Assembly: GCF_001949145.1 (NCBI RefSeq)
Contig: NW_019091358.1
Span: 4,010,887 to 4,074,886 of the forward strand
Source: Acanthaster planci
Lineage: Eukaryota > Echinodermata > Asteroidea > Valvatida > Acanthasteridae
DNA length: 64,000 nucleotides
Direction: 5' to 3'
Part shown: positions 16,717-29,044 of the stretch, one piece after another
How the letters are laid out: each line of letters begins with the position of its first letter
How positions within the stretch are numbered: the stretch's first letter is position 1
Translations under genes and position numbers: made by a program
The notes under the pieces: model-generated
Told to the model about the DNA's origin: nothing
Database searches by the model: none
Seen by the model: only the letters and a program-made list of their open reading frames with translations

Positions 16717-19700
16717 GTAAGTGACTCGTACACAATGTACATGTATTTGCAGAAGCGGTATAAACGATGCAAGGGGTGGAGTCAGGCGGGGGGGGGTTGA
16801 GTAATGGAGGAGTAATGACGGGTGTATTATCGTGTATAAAGCCAATAGACTTGGCAAAACCATCACGGAAAGAGGTCCATACACGGACATCACAAAGCGA
16901 TCTCAAAAAGCCAAATTTAGCCGGGGAAATTTTACAGTTGACTTATAACGATCTTTCCTCCTTCCCAATAAAAGAAATCTATGCAATAATTTTATGTTTC
17001 AATATTATACATTAGTTACATGCTCGTGTTTTCCAGTTTTTTTCTTATTTTACCTTTTAACACAGTCTCAGTTGTTTGCCAACTGGGGCTACCCTGGGAA
17101 AATAATTTAAACAAATAAATAAATATACATGTGCATGCATCTACAAATTAAGAATGTGTAGGCCTACTTGAAATAATTACATTTTTGACAATTTCGCTCA
17201 GTAACTGCAGTATTCTTGCCCTCTTCTTATCTGCAGAGGTGGTTCACCTTGATACGCTTCGTCATAGCAATGTTCATTGGAGCTGGAATACTGTGTAAGT
17301 TTCCCGTCTTTTTTTTCGTATTCAACTCTGAACGTCCTCATGGATTTTACATGGCCACCATACTGAATCCAGCAGATTCTAGTCAAGTAAAGTTTGAAGT
17401 CTGCTTGGTTGGAAAAATAAAATCCCAGTGAGGAATTTGTACCCGCTTTCAGCAGCAACAGGCAGCCTTTGCAAATTTAAACAAATCGTTAGATTGAGCA
17501 TGGTTTCAAAAATGCCTTAATTTTTTTAAAACACGGATTAACTGCTGATAAACACACGGAAGAGGTAGCATGAGTTTGGCATAAACATTACTCGCGCATA
17601 TAGACACCGTTGCAACAACTGTACTTGAAGGAACTGATATTTCTTTCTTTCTTACGAATGGTTCAGTTTTATGAAGAGATAAGGGCTATTATTTACCCTT
17701 ACAGCCCACAAATCCCTCAAGAGGTGTAGAGGATTGAGGACAGTTTGGATAAAACTATTCGTGGCATACATTTTGTTTCATTTGTTAAAATGTTTTGAAT
17801 CACGTAAATCTTCAGAAAGCTTAGTTAATGAGTGACTAGTTTTTCTGAAATCTGTTTTTGTCTCAAATCTCGGTGCATCAGAATCTGCTCCCCCACTGCG
17901 GTATCCACATGAACATATGTGCATATACATTAATGAATGGCACATATATAAAACAATTAAGCTAGTCGATTGCCAATATAAATCCAGGATATTGGAATGC
18001 GTACATGAATATGTGCCATATTATTATCACAAGGCAGTACTTTCACCAGATCAAACACTGTAGGCATAAACCGGATCCAGGATCTCACGGAAAATTTACT
18101 CATGACCTCACTGAAAATTTGCTTATTTATGATAAGGGATGTTTTGACAAAACACAGATTTTTGTTGAAAAAGCTGACAAGATCTAGAATACATATGAAA
18201 AGAGGGAGATGAGAATACCCGCTATCTGCTGAAATAAGAAAGTAGGATACCTACGATATAGTAAGATAACTCTTGATTGTCAATTTATATTGGGAGATTT
18301 TATTTAAATTTAACTTTTGGTGGGGTTAAATATCAGAAACTGTAAATATCAATGATATTTGGGGGATTTGAAGTTGGTTTCTTTGGTTTAAAATGCAGAG
18401 ACAGTACCCTCTGGTCATTTTAAATTATCTCAAAAATTACACAAAGAACAGGGGAAAAACGATGGTGGAAACTACCTGTCAGACTTTTCTTCTCCATTGC
18501 TGCATTGAAAAACCACAAGTTTCCCTTAAAATTAAATCTTTACTATAATTTTATTTATGTAGGTAGCAGTGACAGGGAAGATACTGACTTGCAAAAAAAA
18601 TAACAGTGGTTGCTTGTGTCTTTTTAATGCCATCAAAGTAATCACACCAAATTTGCCTTTTAATTCTTAATTTCCCAACATGTGCATTGTCAGGATTTTT
18701 CAGAAGGGGGGGGCAGGGGTAACACATATTGGCAGTAAACTTACAAACCCTTGATGGCAGGAGGGGGGCCATATTGAGGTATTTTCAAGCAAATTGGACT
18801 TTTATCCCCTTTCGTCCATTTTCACTTTCTTCCTCTTTTTATTTATCTTTTTTCTACAAGGGTTCCCCCTTTCCCCATTCTCAAGACACCCCTGCTCCTC
18901 TAACAATCTTGCTTAGAGCCTTCCTCTTCAATCTTCTACTATGAAGAGAATCAAAGGCACATGCTTACCTTCCTGGGGCCATCAAGCCCATGAATACTGT
19001 AGTTTAAGTTAATGAACTCTACCTTCACCAATCCTACAAGATCTTACATATCTCCAAAGTCTGTAGGCTCAGTGGGGGTTTTGAGTTAATGTTGCGTTTC
19101 CTGAGTGACACTGCTGACTGAGAGAGATGCAAAGAAATGTATTAATTCAGTACACAGCATGTCTGCTGTGACATATAATAAAAACAAAGAGTGCTGTACA
19201 TGTACATGATCATCCAAAAGCCTGACTTGGAGAACTTACCCTTTTGACCTGACATAGTGTCTGCCTGGGGCCAGGAATGGGAGAAAGCTGAGATCCACGA
19301 AACACACACTGCATACAAGGCATTCTACAGTGAAGAGATAGTGGCAGACATTGGTGTCAAGATTGGACTCAACAGCGTCAACATCACCCTCAAAGGTAAT
19401 CACGATAACTTTTTCAATCGCATTCCTCATCTGTGTCATAAATTGTGATCTGTTGACTACATGAAAAATGGTACCAGAGTCATTTGTGACAGGAGTGTGT
19501 TCCAAGCCACCCTTTCAATATTTACAAATGTGGCTTACAATGTGAGGTATGCTGTACAGTTATTCGCTTAAACCATTCACCTCAGCAGACAAGTATAGTA
19601 ATGAAATTATATATTTTTTTGCTGTCATTTCTGTTCCCAAGTTCCTAAAATAAAGTTTCCCTTGCTTACAGTTTAATATTGCCATCATGCCAATAAAGTC

Positions 19701-22700
19701 TGCTCAACAGATAAGTGATCAATCTGTTAATTCCCAAAAATATTGAAAGAAAAAGTGAAATTACCTAAAAAATGGTCTTGAAAACTGCAATTTTATGAAT
19801 CACTTTTAAAGCATCCATCAGGAACATTGCAAGAGTGTAAATTTCTTTTCACTTTTTAAGTATCTGAGGAAAGAATTCCACATATGGACTCCACTTATTT
19901 TTCCCTACAGTCACCTTTTAACCATCTGAAAGCATAAACATGTCCTAAAAAGTCCAATTAATTAATTTAAGCAGAGAAAACATGAAGGTATTCACTTAGA
20001 AAACACTTCAAATTTTTAGACCAGCCTCATAAGGTTTGTGTACAGGGTGCAAAGCAGCATACATGTACGTAAATGTAATTCTGTTCCAACTGAAAAAATT
20101 CTTCAATTTGAGATAAGATTGATAGCCTACACCCTATAGAAACAATCCATCTTAATTTTTGTGCTTCTTGGGAATTTTCTAATTGTCTGTCAAACTTGGG
20201 CTCCTTCATTTTGTCATTACCAATGTCATTAACACGTAGATCTTGCACAAGGGAGCATCTAGTTTCTTAGCTTTGATGAGATAGCTGTGGATTCCTGAAT
20301 TAGAAAACAACTGAGAAAATGGAAACAATGGGGAAATAGAAAATCAGTTAATGCAGATAGCCTGCAATAGTATACAAAAACCTGTTTTTCCCCAGTAACC
20401 CCATCAAAACCCAATGAGGTCAGTTCTACACCAAAGGTGGACATATCTCACTCTGCAGTAGAGCTTGTATTATCGAGTAATAATAAAACTTTCAAAACGA
20501 GAAAGAGAAACTGTAGGTACTACTAACAAAATAAATAAAAACCAACAAAACCAAAATGCATTTTCCCTTTATGAAGCACAAATATTGAGCTCGGTTGCAG
20601 AATGGCACATTTCCAGCTCCTATACAGAATTGACTGTTATCAGTTTCACAGAGAACTTCCTCTCTTGAAAAACATGAAGACAACAAGCTCGTCTTGGAAG
20701 AATATAGGACACAAATATGTACAGTTGCTCTGAAGACGAAAAAGGACAGTTTGAAGAATGGAATTCATGAAGCCCACTTGAAAATAAATAATATGCCAAA
20801 CGAGGAAAGACTAAAGTACAACTGACATAGACAAGAGCACAGTTAATACAGGGTCAAATTTATAACAAAGGCCACTTTAGCTCCCAAGTCTTTTTTCTTC
20901 TGCTTTCCATTAATGATAATACATGTACAAGGTAACTATTGTTGTTGTTAACAGAGTTCCACTCGTCAGAATCTTTGTGATGTGCATTTGTGGGTGTTTT
21001 GTTTCTAAAAGAAATATTACAATATAATGTTCAGCAAAGTACATTGCCCTTTTGAGTAAAAATCTACATCCAATTCATTTAAACCCACACTGGGATTCTC
21101 AGGCATTCTCAACGATTTAGGACTGTTTAAAAGCAGCCACTTATGCAATGCACAATGTGAGACTGGATTAGAGCATTAAGCCCTATGTGGCTTAATCTTC
21201 TTGGTGCACACGTTGCTTGTCGGTCCATCATGAGTGTCAAGTATTCAGACTACAACAGCTGAATGCCGTCCGCCCTAAGCATTCAATGAAAAAACTGCAG
21301 ATTTATGAAACCCCAGCTGTGTCTGAAACTCTGAATTACTTGGCTGTAGTTGCCTCCAGTTACCATAGAGTCGTGTATAATTTCAAGCCGCTGCAAGCGA
21401 TTTGGACACGACTTTGGCCTTTGCTCCTCTGTTTGTCTTTTTTTTCAATGGGGTGGTTGTAGTATCCCGATTAATTTTTACCCTGCCCTCCAAATAAATT
21501 TTGATCCCATCTGACTACCTTTTCTTATGAAACAGCGACTGGAATTCTTGGTTTTTTCTCATTTGCAGCTCCAGATGGGAACATTACCACACACCCTGAT
21601 GAGAAAATTAACTATAATGAGCGCTTTAACTTCTGGGGTGGCCAGGGGCGCCGAGGATTTGGACGTTTTGGTAAGTGCTAGACTCCAATTCTCTTTCTGA
21701 TTGATTTTTCATGTGTACAGATCATGCAAACAGGCTATGAAATGTTCCCCGTCTATTAAAAGGAAACATGTGCTTGAATTCTTTTGCCTTGTCACCCATT
21801 CATCATAAAGAAATCAGATCCTTTGCAAAGATGAATTCAACCAGACTTTATTTTTTGGTTTGACCTGCCTTGTTTGATCTGTTCACAAAACTTGTGAAAT
21901 AGGTTTAGTTCCAATGCCAGTAGTTAAAGGATGGCAAGTAGTTGGCAGCAATTCAGTATTTCCATTCATTCCTGATACATGTAAATGAAAAACTACATGT
22001 ACATGTAAATGCACATCAGAAATGTCCCTGCTGTGAATACAACTGTGTCTTGTTCTGCTATTGTAGTCATTATTTGAGGTGTATCAAAGGGCTTTTGCTG
22101 GCGCTTTTTATAAAAGTGTATCTAATGAATCCTGAAAATTTCTGACTTCGTGCAGCAACATTTACCTGGCCTGCATTGGCAAGGTATGAATAACAGATGA
22201 TTTTACATCAGAGAATCTGAGTCAAACGATAAAAATGCAAACACCAGGCTGATAATTGATCTTACTCCTTACAACCTAATCCTAAACTGAGAGTTGGCAG
22301 CACACTAGTCTGAAATTTGGGAGTTTCTTTAAGATTTCAAAAATAAATTCAGACAAGGGTAAGAATATGGGACAAGGCAGTTTGGGTTGTATGATGCCAC
22401 CCTTCCCCCTCCTGCAAGTACAAGCTCTGGCACAACGCATGAATTGCACTCCTGTATGACAGCTGGCCGCATCAACCGTGAGTTCCGCGAGGCTCAGTGG
22501 TCAGGCAAGCCACTCCCCATCCTGTGGATTGCCGAGTACTTCGCACTCGACGGTGAGGGCATCCGCTGGGGGCGTACCTACCGAACTGCTGGTTTCTACG
22601 CATGGATCATGATCTGGTGAGTGCATCCAGTAAAAATCTGAAGATCAGTCATTCTGGTTGCCTGTTTTGTGAGTGGGAAAAAAAGGGTTTCACACAAGTT

Positions 22701-25700
22701 TCAACTTGGTGATCCAAAGTCACTTCATTTGTAATATATTTAAAATGGAAACAATTTGAGAATGTCTAGGTTTTAGAACTAAAAGGGTTAAAATGTCTTA
22801 CCGCCCCTTTCTTGTCCCTGCAGGACCGCCTTCCCTCTTTGGATTCTGGCCATGGCTCTTAGCTTCATGGTTCTCCGCTACTGTGGGTATTTCCTGATGA
22901 TGACCGGCGGTTTCCTGTGGCTAGGAAACATCATGTGGGCTACGGTCCGCTTCGGCATAGAATTAAAGATACCTTTCAGCACAGAGAAGATCCTCATCTT
23001 CTCATACGGTCCAACTTTCTACCTGTGCTTCATTGCTGGTGAGCATCTTTGTTGTTGATCTTCAGACATTGTACACCTGGAGATAGGTCTGGAGTTTGCC
23101 TTAAAATGTCTCAAACATGATTACCTGTAGTTTTTACTGGGTGCATCATAAGGTCTAAGTGTTTTAGTGTAAATGGAATAGATGATCACATCATAGTGAT
23201 GTCATTATAACACAAAAGTTAAACTAAACATATACGCACTGTTCACAATGAGCGGGCAGAACACTTCCTCTTTTGGGGGAAGGACTGAAATTCTTGTACT
23301 CCATAAATGAGAAATGGCATAAGTAATGAATCATACAGCAAGACATTGTGAAACAGACCCCAGGAGTTGACTTTAAAATCTGTTTTGTTTTTCTAATTCA
23401 GGTCTGGTTGCTGTTGTGAGTGGTTTCATTGTCTTCATCATGGACATTCGTTTTCCCAATGAGTTAACCACTTTCTTTAATGTGGACCCTCTGGCCGATT
23501 ATGAGGAAACCTTTGTGTATGACAAAGGCACTGGTGCCAGGAACGGTGCATCCAACGGCGGCCCTGCTGAAAGTGAAACGGTTAGTAAAACCAGCTTGTT
23601 AGTAGTCTTGGGCTGAAGGGAATGACTGTTAAACAAATTCAAACACACTGAAATGCAAAACAGGGCAGAGGGACTTCACATGACCTTTATCCCATCAGCT
23701 ACTCTCCCCCTCTTTAATGTTATGACAAGTAATATCTTAAACTTTCTGGGTTTGTTTCTGCATTTCACCATGGCTAGTTCCATTCTTCTACAGATGTTGG
23801 TGATTATGTTTATTGCAGTGGATTTTTGGCAGTTCTCATCCCACCAATTTTTTTGCCCGATATCTTTTTACAGCCGTAACCTGGCTCTTGCCATAAACCA
23901 GATTTAAGCTTTCAATTGATCATGATCTGACTATTTGTCAGTGGGCTGCAGTAAGTTTGGTCTGAATGATTTTGTATTGTTTTGACAATAATAGTATACT
24001 TTCTTGAAGTTTTGCCACAGAGGAAAAAACTTGTACAAAGTTTGGAATTACCTTTACATACATGTAGTTTTAAATCATAAAAAATCCTGGAACATTACTT
24101 CTATAAATAAAAGAATATTACTTGCAAGAAAAACTCGGTCCTTTCAATTTACCCAGCTTCTGAGATGTTATGGGGATCTCATAATTGGCAAAAGTGATAA
24201 AACCCATTACCCTTTAAGGTTGTGGTAATAATATTAACAGAGTATTTAGAAAGTGCTCAGTCTCTTACAACAATATTAATCTGATGGCGCTAGTCAGAGA
24301 AAGCAAATTCCTGTTATTTTTTTAACAGGAGAACTGTTACCATGTCTCATATGGCAGACTTTAACGCCTCCCCAAAATACATACAGTGTATATAATGGCA
24401 GTTCATGCATGCCATATTCACTTTTGTCATAGATGTGAACTTTTTCCCTTCAGTATAAGTGGGTGAATTATGAGAGGCCAGCTAGTTTTTTGCTCACAAT
24501 TTCAATATGTGCACAGGTCACCGATGCAATAAGGTGTCGCCTTCGTATGGGTTTAAAATTAATCACATGTTGATCAGTTCTTTATTGGTTCTCAAAATGA
24601 GTACAGATTTAATTGTCTTTACCTCTACTTCCAACAGGAAGGCTAAGCAGTTTGGTTTGGGGGTTGAAGTTCTTTTTGGCAATTGTTTTTTTCTGGCAAC
24701 TACTTCATAAAATAAGACATGACAAAAAGTGTCACTGTCAACCTTGATCATAAAAATCAATTTTAAAAATAGATGGCATATAAAAATGTTCTAGGTTTAT
24801 AGCATTGCAACCATACATTCCCCTACATACATACAGTTCCTTTCAGGCAGTCATTTATTCAACTTACGATTTTTGACATATTCACAGCTGCAGTGTACTT
24901 GGTACATTCAGGAGTGAGGACTTAGGCTAATGGGGTGTTAATGATAACAATACCCGAGGACCTGTACAAACCTTGTGGGGCAAGTTGAAAAAAGGTTGTA
25001 ACAGAAACATTCCAAACAGTACAAGACAATTTCAGGTCCTCTGTGAGGTCTAGTAACACCTAGACTGTGTGGGTTACCCCCAGCACTATGATGGTAAAAC
25101 CCAAACAAGGGATTAGAAAAAATAAATGGGTTTTTATGAGTACAGAATGTACTGATTACTCAACAATGTCAGGGTAGAAACATTCATCTTCCAAACACGC
25201 ATAAAAAGAAAAATGTTTTACACTAACCTGTCATTTTTACTAGTGTATTTTTGCCACTTTAATGTGTGAATAACATTTTTCTCCCATAGAAACCTATGGT
25301 GATGGTTTACTGATTTTCGAACTTGCTAATAGGATCATTATGCATCTCAAGGATTCCTGAGAGTCTGCAAGTTTGTTACCCTCGATGTTATCACAACCCT
25401 GGTGAATGACACCCAAGATCTAACCAACCTAATAACCCTTTTTCCCTGCACCTTTGTTCTGTTTCCCCTCGATTTGTCCTATTTCATGTGTTAAGGTGGC
25501 CAGCAAACCGGTGTACCGCCAGCGGGCACAGTCTCGCTTTGCTGTATCCCGCCGCCGTCCCCGATCGTCGCTGGCTGAGGTGGCGGAGGAAGCAAATGGC
25601 ACACATGATAATGCGTAGGTGCCCTCACCAAGGTTTCGCATGTTCTGGCCCATCTGTACATCTTTTTGCATGGTCAGCTAGCTGTTAATATCACCTGGAC

Positions 25701-28700
25701 CACGATGCATGGACTTTTTCGCTTGTGTTTACCAAACTGAATGTTGTGGTCTTCTGATGCGGACACTTTCAAGAAAAAAATCAAACCACACTAATTTTCA
25801 TTGCATGTATGTCACTTAAATTGATATTGGACGTGGGAAAAAAATTAGAAAGCTTCTTGGGTGGCAGTAAACCTGTTGGCAACAAAAGACATTGTGTCAA
25901 AAGAGACATGGTCTCATACCAGCCCTTACACTAAAACTACATCGCTAAGTTTTCCTATTCTCATTTAGAAATATGCCCATTTGCATGCACAAACATTTTA
26001 CTGGACTGGACTAAATACACTTTCATAACATTGAGTTTGATTTGTTTTTTTTTTACAACACTTGCCATGAATGATAATGCATGTACTGTATGATCAGCAA
26101 CAGACTACCTGGCATTCATAGAATGGGGAGGGACGATTATTATTAGTGGAGATCAAACCCAAACATGAGCTACCGGTTACTCACTACATGACTAGCAACT
26201 GGCATGCTTTGAGTTAGCATTTCATAAAGAGGAATGCCTAGCACAAAAGTGCCTAATATGTCGTGTGTCTGGGGTCAAACACACCACGGGGTTGCAGTTT
26301 GGGGTTATAGCTGTATGTCACATTGCTAGGCTACCACGGATCCCTTTGAAATAACACAAATTCCTTTTGGTGTCTGCTGTGCAGATTGTCAGATGCCACA
26401 CATTTTCAACTAAAAATATTGCCACTTTGAGGAGAGCGGGGAAAATAATTCACAAAGTGTATACATGTATTCCCATTTTATATTCAAGATCTAAAAATGA
26501 GATTTTTGGGCTTCTTGATTTGTTTGTTGAGGTCAGTTTTTCTGCTATGCCACTTCTGTAAAGATGCTAGATACAGAAAGACGAACATCATTATCCAATA
26601 CAGAGACTAGTGCAGCATGCTGAATCATTGTCACTTCCCTTCTTTTGCTTGTTGATATTTGATCCAATCACTAACCACAACTCTTAATCTTTTGATGTTT
26701 TTATCTTTTGATAAAACGATTAGAAGATAGAAATTAGAGATTAGAAAATCTTTCTTTCTAAACTTGCATCTATTTCCATCTTTTTCATGATCAATTACTG
26801 ATAAACTCATCATTCAAGTAACAATTTTAACAATGTGTATCAGAGTGGCTTTATTTTGTGAATAGTTTTTGCTTGATTGCATGACCTGTGCTTCTAACTC
26901 GATCCAAACTAAATAATGAGACTTGAATGTCAAAACCAAGGCCAGTGTTGTTTTCCTATACAATTAAACAGAATGTGAGTGCATCAGATGGAATAAAAGT
27001 TATGGCCGCCATAGCACATACAAATAAATTTTAGCTCATAATAGGAGGAAACAAAAGGAGGAAAAACACTAGCAACAAAACTATGCACACTACATGTAAT
27101 AATCAAATTGAAAGTACACCCAATGAAGTTTCATAAAACTTCTTTATATTATATATGAAAATGAAAGTGTTGTAGGTGTAAAGTGTTTACAGCTTGACGA
27201 ATTTCTCCGTTGTCAAAGATAATTCATTTTCCCCCTAACAACAGAGTTAAACACCTCATACTGAAAAACAACTGGCTTAAGGGCGGTGGAAGGAATGAGC
27301 AGAACAAAGCCGATGCAGCCTTAATTGAACTGGAAGACTCATAGTTGAACAAACGTTTGTGAAGTTAACTTTTCATTTTCCCCCCACAGGTAGTCTCCAT
27401 GCATCACTTGCTATAGTTCCAACACAAGCTGCTCCAAAACACAGACACAGCATCACTATGAAGCTCTTAAACATTCTACATTTAACATCTGTCTTCATTA
27501 GTGTAGTAGTCAAGTCCACCACATCTAAGTCCGACTATTTCTGAGTCCAAAAAAATGCAAGACTGAAAGTCCAAGTCTGAGTCCTTTGAAGAACTAAATG
27601 TTCTCATAAATAATGAATGGGCCTGTGTTGGGTATGCACAGTGCAGACAAATTGGGTCCTGTGTTGTGATCCATAAGTGAAGGGAAAGAAAAGGACTGGT
27701 ATTTTTATGTGTTTAAAGTGCAAAAATTATAATTTAAAAATTCTCAGAATGCTTTACAAGGCCTCGAAACTACATGAACAATTACAAAATGTAGACAGAT
27801 TTACCAACATACAGAGCACAAGTAAGACTTCTTGCAATGCAAGTGTTTCACTCCCCCAAAAAGAATTTCGCAGGTTGGAAAAATGCAGAGGTACACATAT
27901 TTTTAAGTTGTCCATTTATTTGCTTACATTACACTGAAAGGGTTCTGAGGAAAACAAAACCGAGTGGCCAGAGTTCAAGTTCAAAATAATGCAAGAAACT
28001 CTCAAAAGTCTGAAGGAAATGGATGTCTCAGGCACATAGCTAAGCACCAGGGACATTTGCTATTGCACATCATGTTAGCTACCACTACTGTTGTGTCAGC
28101 AACTACAAATCTGTCCTCACGTTTATTTATATTCCCAGCACGTCACATCAATAGTAGATACAGATTTCCCTTCCATGTCCTTTCTTGCACAATTAGCCTT
28201 GCATCATCAGCTTGCCATTGTCTTGTAATTAAACAGATCATCTCCTTTGAAACTCTCATTTTGTGTTTGCAAAAGACTATTTTCCAAACTGTTAGTCAAT
28301 ATACCAACAGGAATTAGTGTAATTCTGTTGGAATTGAGTTGGTTCATTTCATTTCAATATTCATCCTAGGTCAAAGGTTTCGCTCTTCTTAATTCAAAAT
28401 GCACAGTATCATCTGCTGTTTGGAATGCTATAAACTGTAAATGTGCTACACATAAGCACCATTCCATCAAACAAATGCACTATTGTGCTGAACATTTTCC
28501 AAGAGATTGTATGTACCATGTGATTTAAGTTGCATGCCTCGTTTTAACCAGTACTAATATTAAATCATTCGAGATTGTTGGGTTGTTCCTTTTGTTGTAG
28601 TTCCAGTTTTATAGCTCTGTGGAACTCTGTTGTAAGTAATTATATAAGTTCAGTGAACAAATACCACTCGTGTACAATTCAACACAATCTCGACTGCTTC

Positions 28701-29044
28701 TATACTGACAACTGTATCAAATTTGAATATATGGGAATTTTGCTGTTTCTTTACAACAGCGACCCGGTGCACTTTCTATCTCAGCCAGAGATGGAGCATG
28801 TTACCCATCATTTCATTGGTCTACATTCTCTGACCCCTTCAGTTTTCTCTTTCACCAACAGAAGTCCTGGCGAAAAGTATCAGCTCTCCGAAAAGCCAGC
28901 AGCAGACCCCGGCGAAAGTATACCCCTCACGGAAATCAAGGAGGAAGCCAACAACTAGATAATGGTGGAGATATTCAAATGAAGAGTTACGGATCCTCTC
29001 TGACAGGTGTGGAAAACCCGGCCCTTGATGTAATCGATGCATAG
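16552..29044 (+). CDS. DUOXA: Dual oxidase maturation factor (DUOXA) gene, complete coding region
   Basis: DUOXA is a multi-pass membrane protein that carries DUOX from the endoplasmic reticulum to the cell surface and remains part of the H2O2-producing complex. Exons at 16552-16716, 17237-17294, 19258-19395, 21569-21670, 22463-22616, 22824-23038 and 23402-23580 join in phase for 337 codons. Two alternative 3' exons follow. Family blocks include LPGIRGK, YKAF, ADIGVKIGLNSVNITL, INYNERF and ILWIAEYF, each with a counterpart in human DUOXA1. About five hydrophobic segments are visible, with a glycosylatable loop after the second. An in-frame TAA at 16528 lies upstream of the ATG. Total length is 377, 397 or 408 residues depending on the 3' exons used. 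Divergent placement beside DUOX matches the vertebrate arrangement. Confidence 0.95.
17237..17294 (+). CDS. DUOXA: DUOXA exon 2: second transmembrane segment
   Basis: This 58-base exon lies between a TATCTGCAG acceptor and a GTAAGT donor. It encodes RWFTLIRFVIAMFIGAGIL, which aligns with the human block LLRVVTSLFIGAAIL. It ends in phase 1 and is too short to find without the flanking exons. Confidence 0.93.
17295..19257 (+). other. DUOXA intron 2
   Basis: AT-rich intron sequence with no recognised gene or element apart from low-complexity tracts. Confidence 0.5.
19258..19395 (+). CDS. DUOXA: DUOXA exon 3: extracellular loop
   Basis: This 138-base exon encodes SAWGQEWEKAEIHETHTAYK, then AFYSEEIVADIGVKIGLNSV and NITLK. 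It matches the human SYKAFSSEWISADIGLQVGL and NITLTG blocks. The NIT sequon is a likely glycosylation site. It has phase 1 at both ends. Confidence 0.95.
19396..21568 (+). other. DUOXA intron 3
   Basis: A 2.2 kb intron in which I see no coding exon and no element. Several ACATGTA palindromes are present, as elsewhere in the window. Confidence 0.5.
21569..21670 (+). CDS. DUOXA: DUOXA exon 4: rest of the extracellular loop
   Basis: This 102-base exon encodes APDGNITTHPDEKINYNERF and a Gly/Arg-rich stretch (FWGGQGRRGFGRF). INYNERF corresponds to human INYNEEF. A second possible glycosylation sequon (NIT) is present. It has a CATTTGCAG acceptor, a GTAAGT donor and phase 1 at both ends. Confidence 0.93.
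21671..22462 (+). other. DUOXA intron 4
   Basis: A 0.8 kb intron. The sequence just before exon 5 stays open in frame for some codons, but the TATGACAG acceptor at 22462 gives the phase required by exon 4. Confidence 0.5.
22463..22616 (+). CDS. DUOXA: DUOXA exon 5: loop end and third transmembrane segment
   Basis: This 154-base exon encodes GRINREFREAQWSGKPLPIL, WIAEYFALDGEGIRWGRTYR and TAGFYAWIMI. It aligns with human ALEKGLPDPVLYLAEKF and YRLAGHYTSAMLW. The exon ends with TG of a Trp codon before GTGAGT. GC content is clearly higher than in the introns around it. Confidence 0.94.
22824..23038 (+). CDS. DUOXA: DUOXA exon 6: transmembrane segments three to five
   Basis: This 215-base exon opens by completing the split Trp codon. 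It carries FPLWILAMALSFMVL, then YFLMMTGGFLWLGNIMW and YGPTFYLCFIA. The last part corresponds to human HGPAFWITLTTGL. It has a CCCTGCAG acceptor, a GTGAGC donor and ends in phase 1. Confidence 0.94.
23402..23580 (+). CDS. DUOXA: DUOXA exon 7: last membrane segment and start of the cytosolic tail
   Basis: The exon begins GLVAVVSGFIVFIMDIRFPN, the last membrane span, followed by FFNVDPLADYEE, comparable with human AFFNQSVDEDPML. An Asn/Gly-rich linker follows and the exon ends in phase 0 after GAAACG at a GTTAGT donor. Because the phase is 0, it can join either 25496 or 28862 in frame. Confidence 0.93.
23581..25495 (+). other. DUOXA intron 7
   Basis: A 1.9 kb AT-rich intron before the optional exon. 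I see nothing else recognisable. Confidence 0.5.
25496..25614 (+). CDS. DUOXA: DUOXA exon 8: optional basic tail exon
   Basis: The exon is preceded by a pyrimidine-rich tract and TTAAG. It encodes VASKPVYRQRAQSRFAVSRR, RPRSSLAEVAEEANGTHDN. If spliced at GC|GTAGGT (25615), it joins 28862 in a shifted frame. If not spliced, GCG TAG ends the protein at 25618 after 40 tail residues. Its basic Arg/Ser content resembles the first part of the alternative tail at 28862. Coding character is strong (GC-rich, CpG-rich) for this AT-rich neighbourhood. Which use is real needs transcript data. Confidence 0.75.
25615..28861 (+). other. DUOXA last intron (or 3' UTR of a short isoform)
   Basis: This 3.2 kb stretch separates the optional exon from the terminal exon. 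If the exon at 25496 is not spliced, its start would serve as 3' UTR. No further coding exon was identified. Confidence 0.5.
28862..29044 (+). CDS. DUOXA: DUOXA terminal exon, open in two frames
   Basis: The acceptor is TTCACCAACAG. Joined straight from exon 7 (phase 0), it gives 60 residues beginning KSWRKVSALRKASSRPRRKY and ending GVENPALDVIDA before TAG at 29042-29044. Joined from exon 8 (which leaves GC), it is read one base out, giving SPGEKYQLSEKPAADPGESI then PLTEIKEEANN before TAG at 28956-28958. The second tail recalls the SQDIPLSEA region of human DUOXA1. Both frames look protein-like, so one or both may be used. Confidence 0.8.
   Translation, partial: KSWRKVSALRKASSRPRRKYTPHGNQGGSQQLDNGGDIQMKSYGSSLTGVENPALDVIDA

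Noticed and set aside
16378-16893. 171-codon minus-strand ORF
   Set aside because: It is antisense to DUOXA exon 1, where the plus strand encodes the LPGIRGK signature. It is a shadow ORF.
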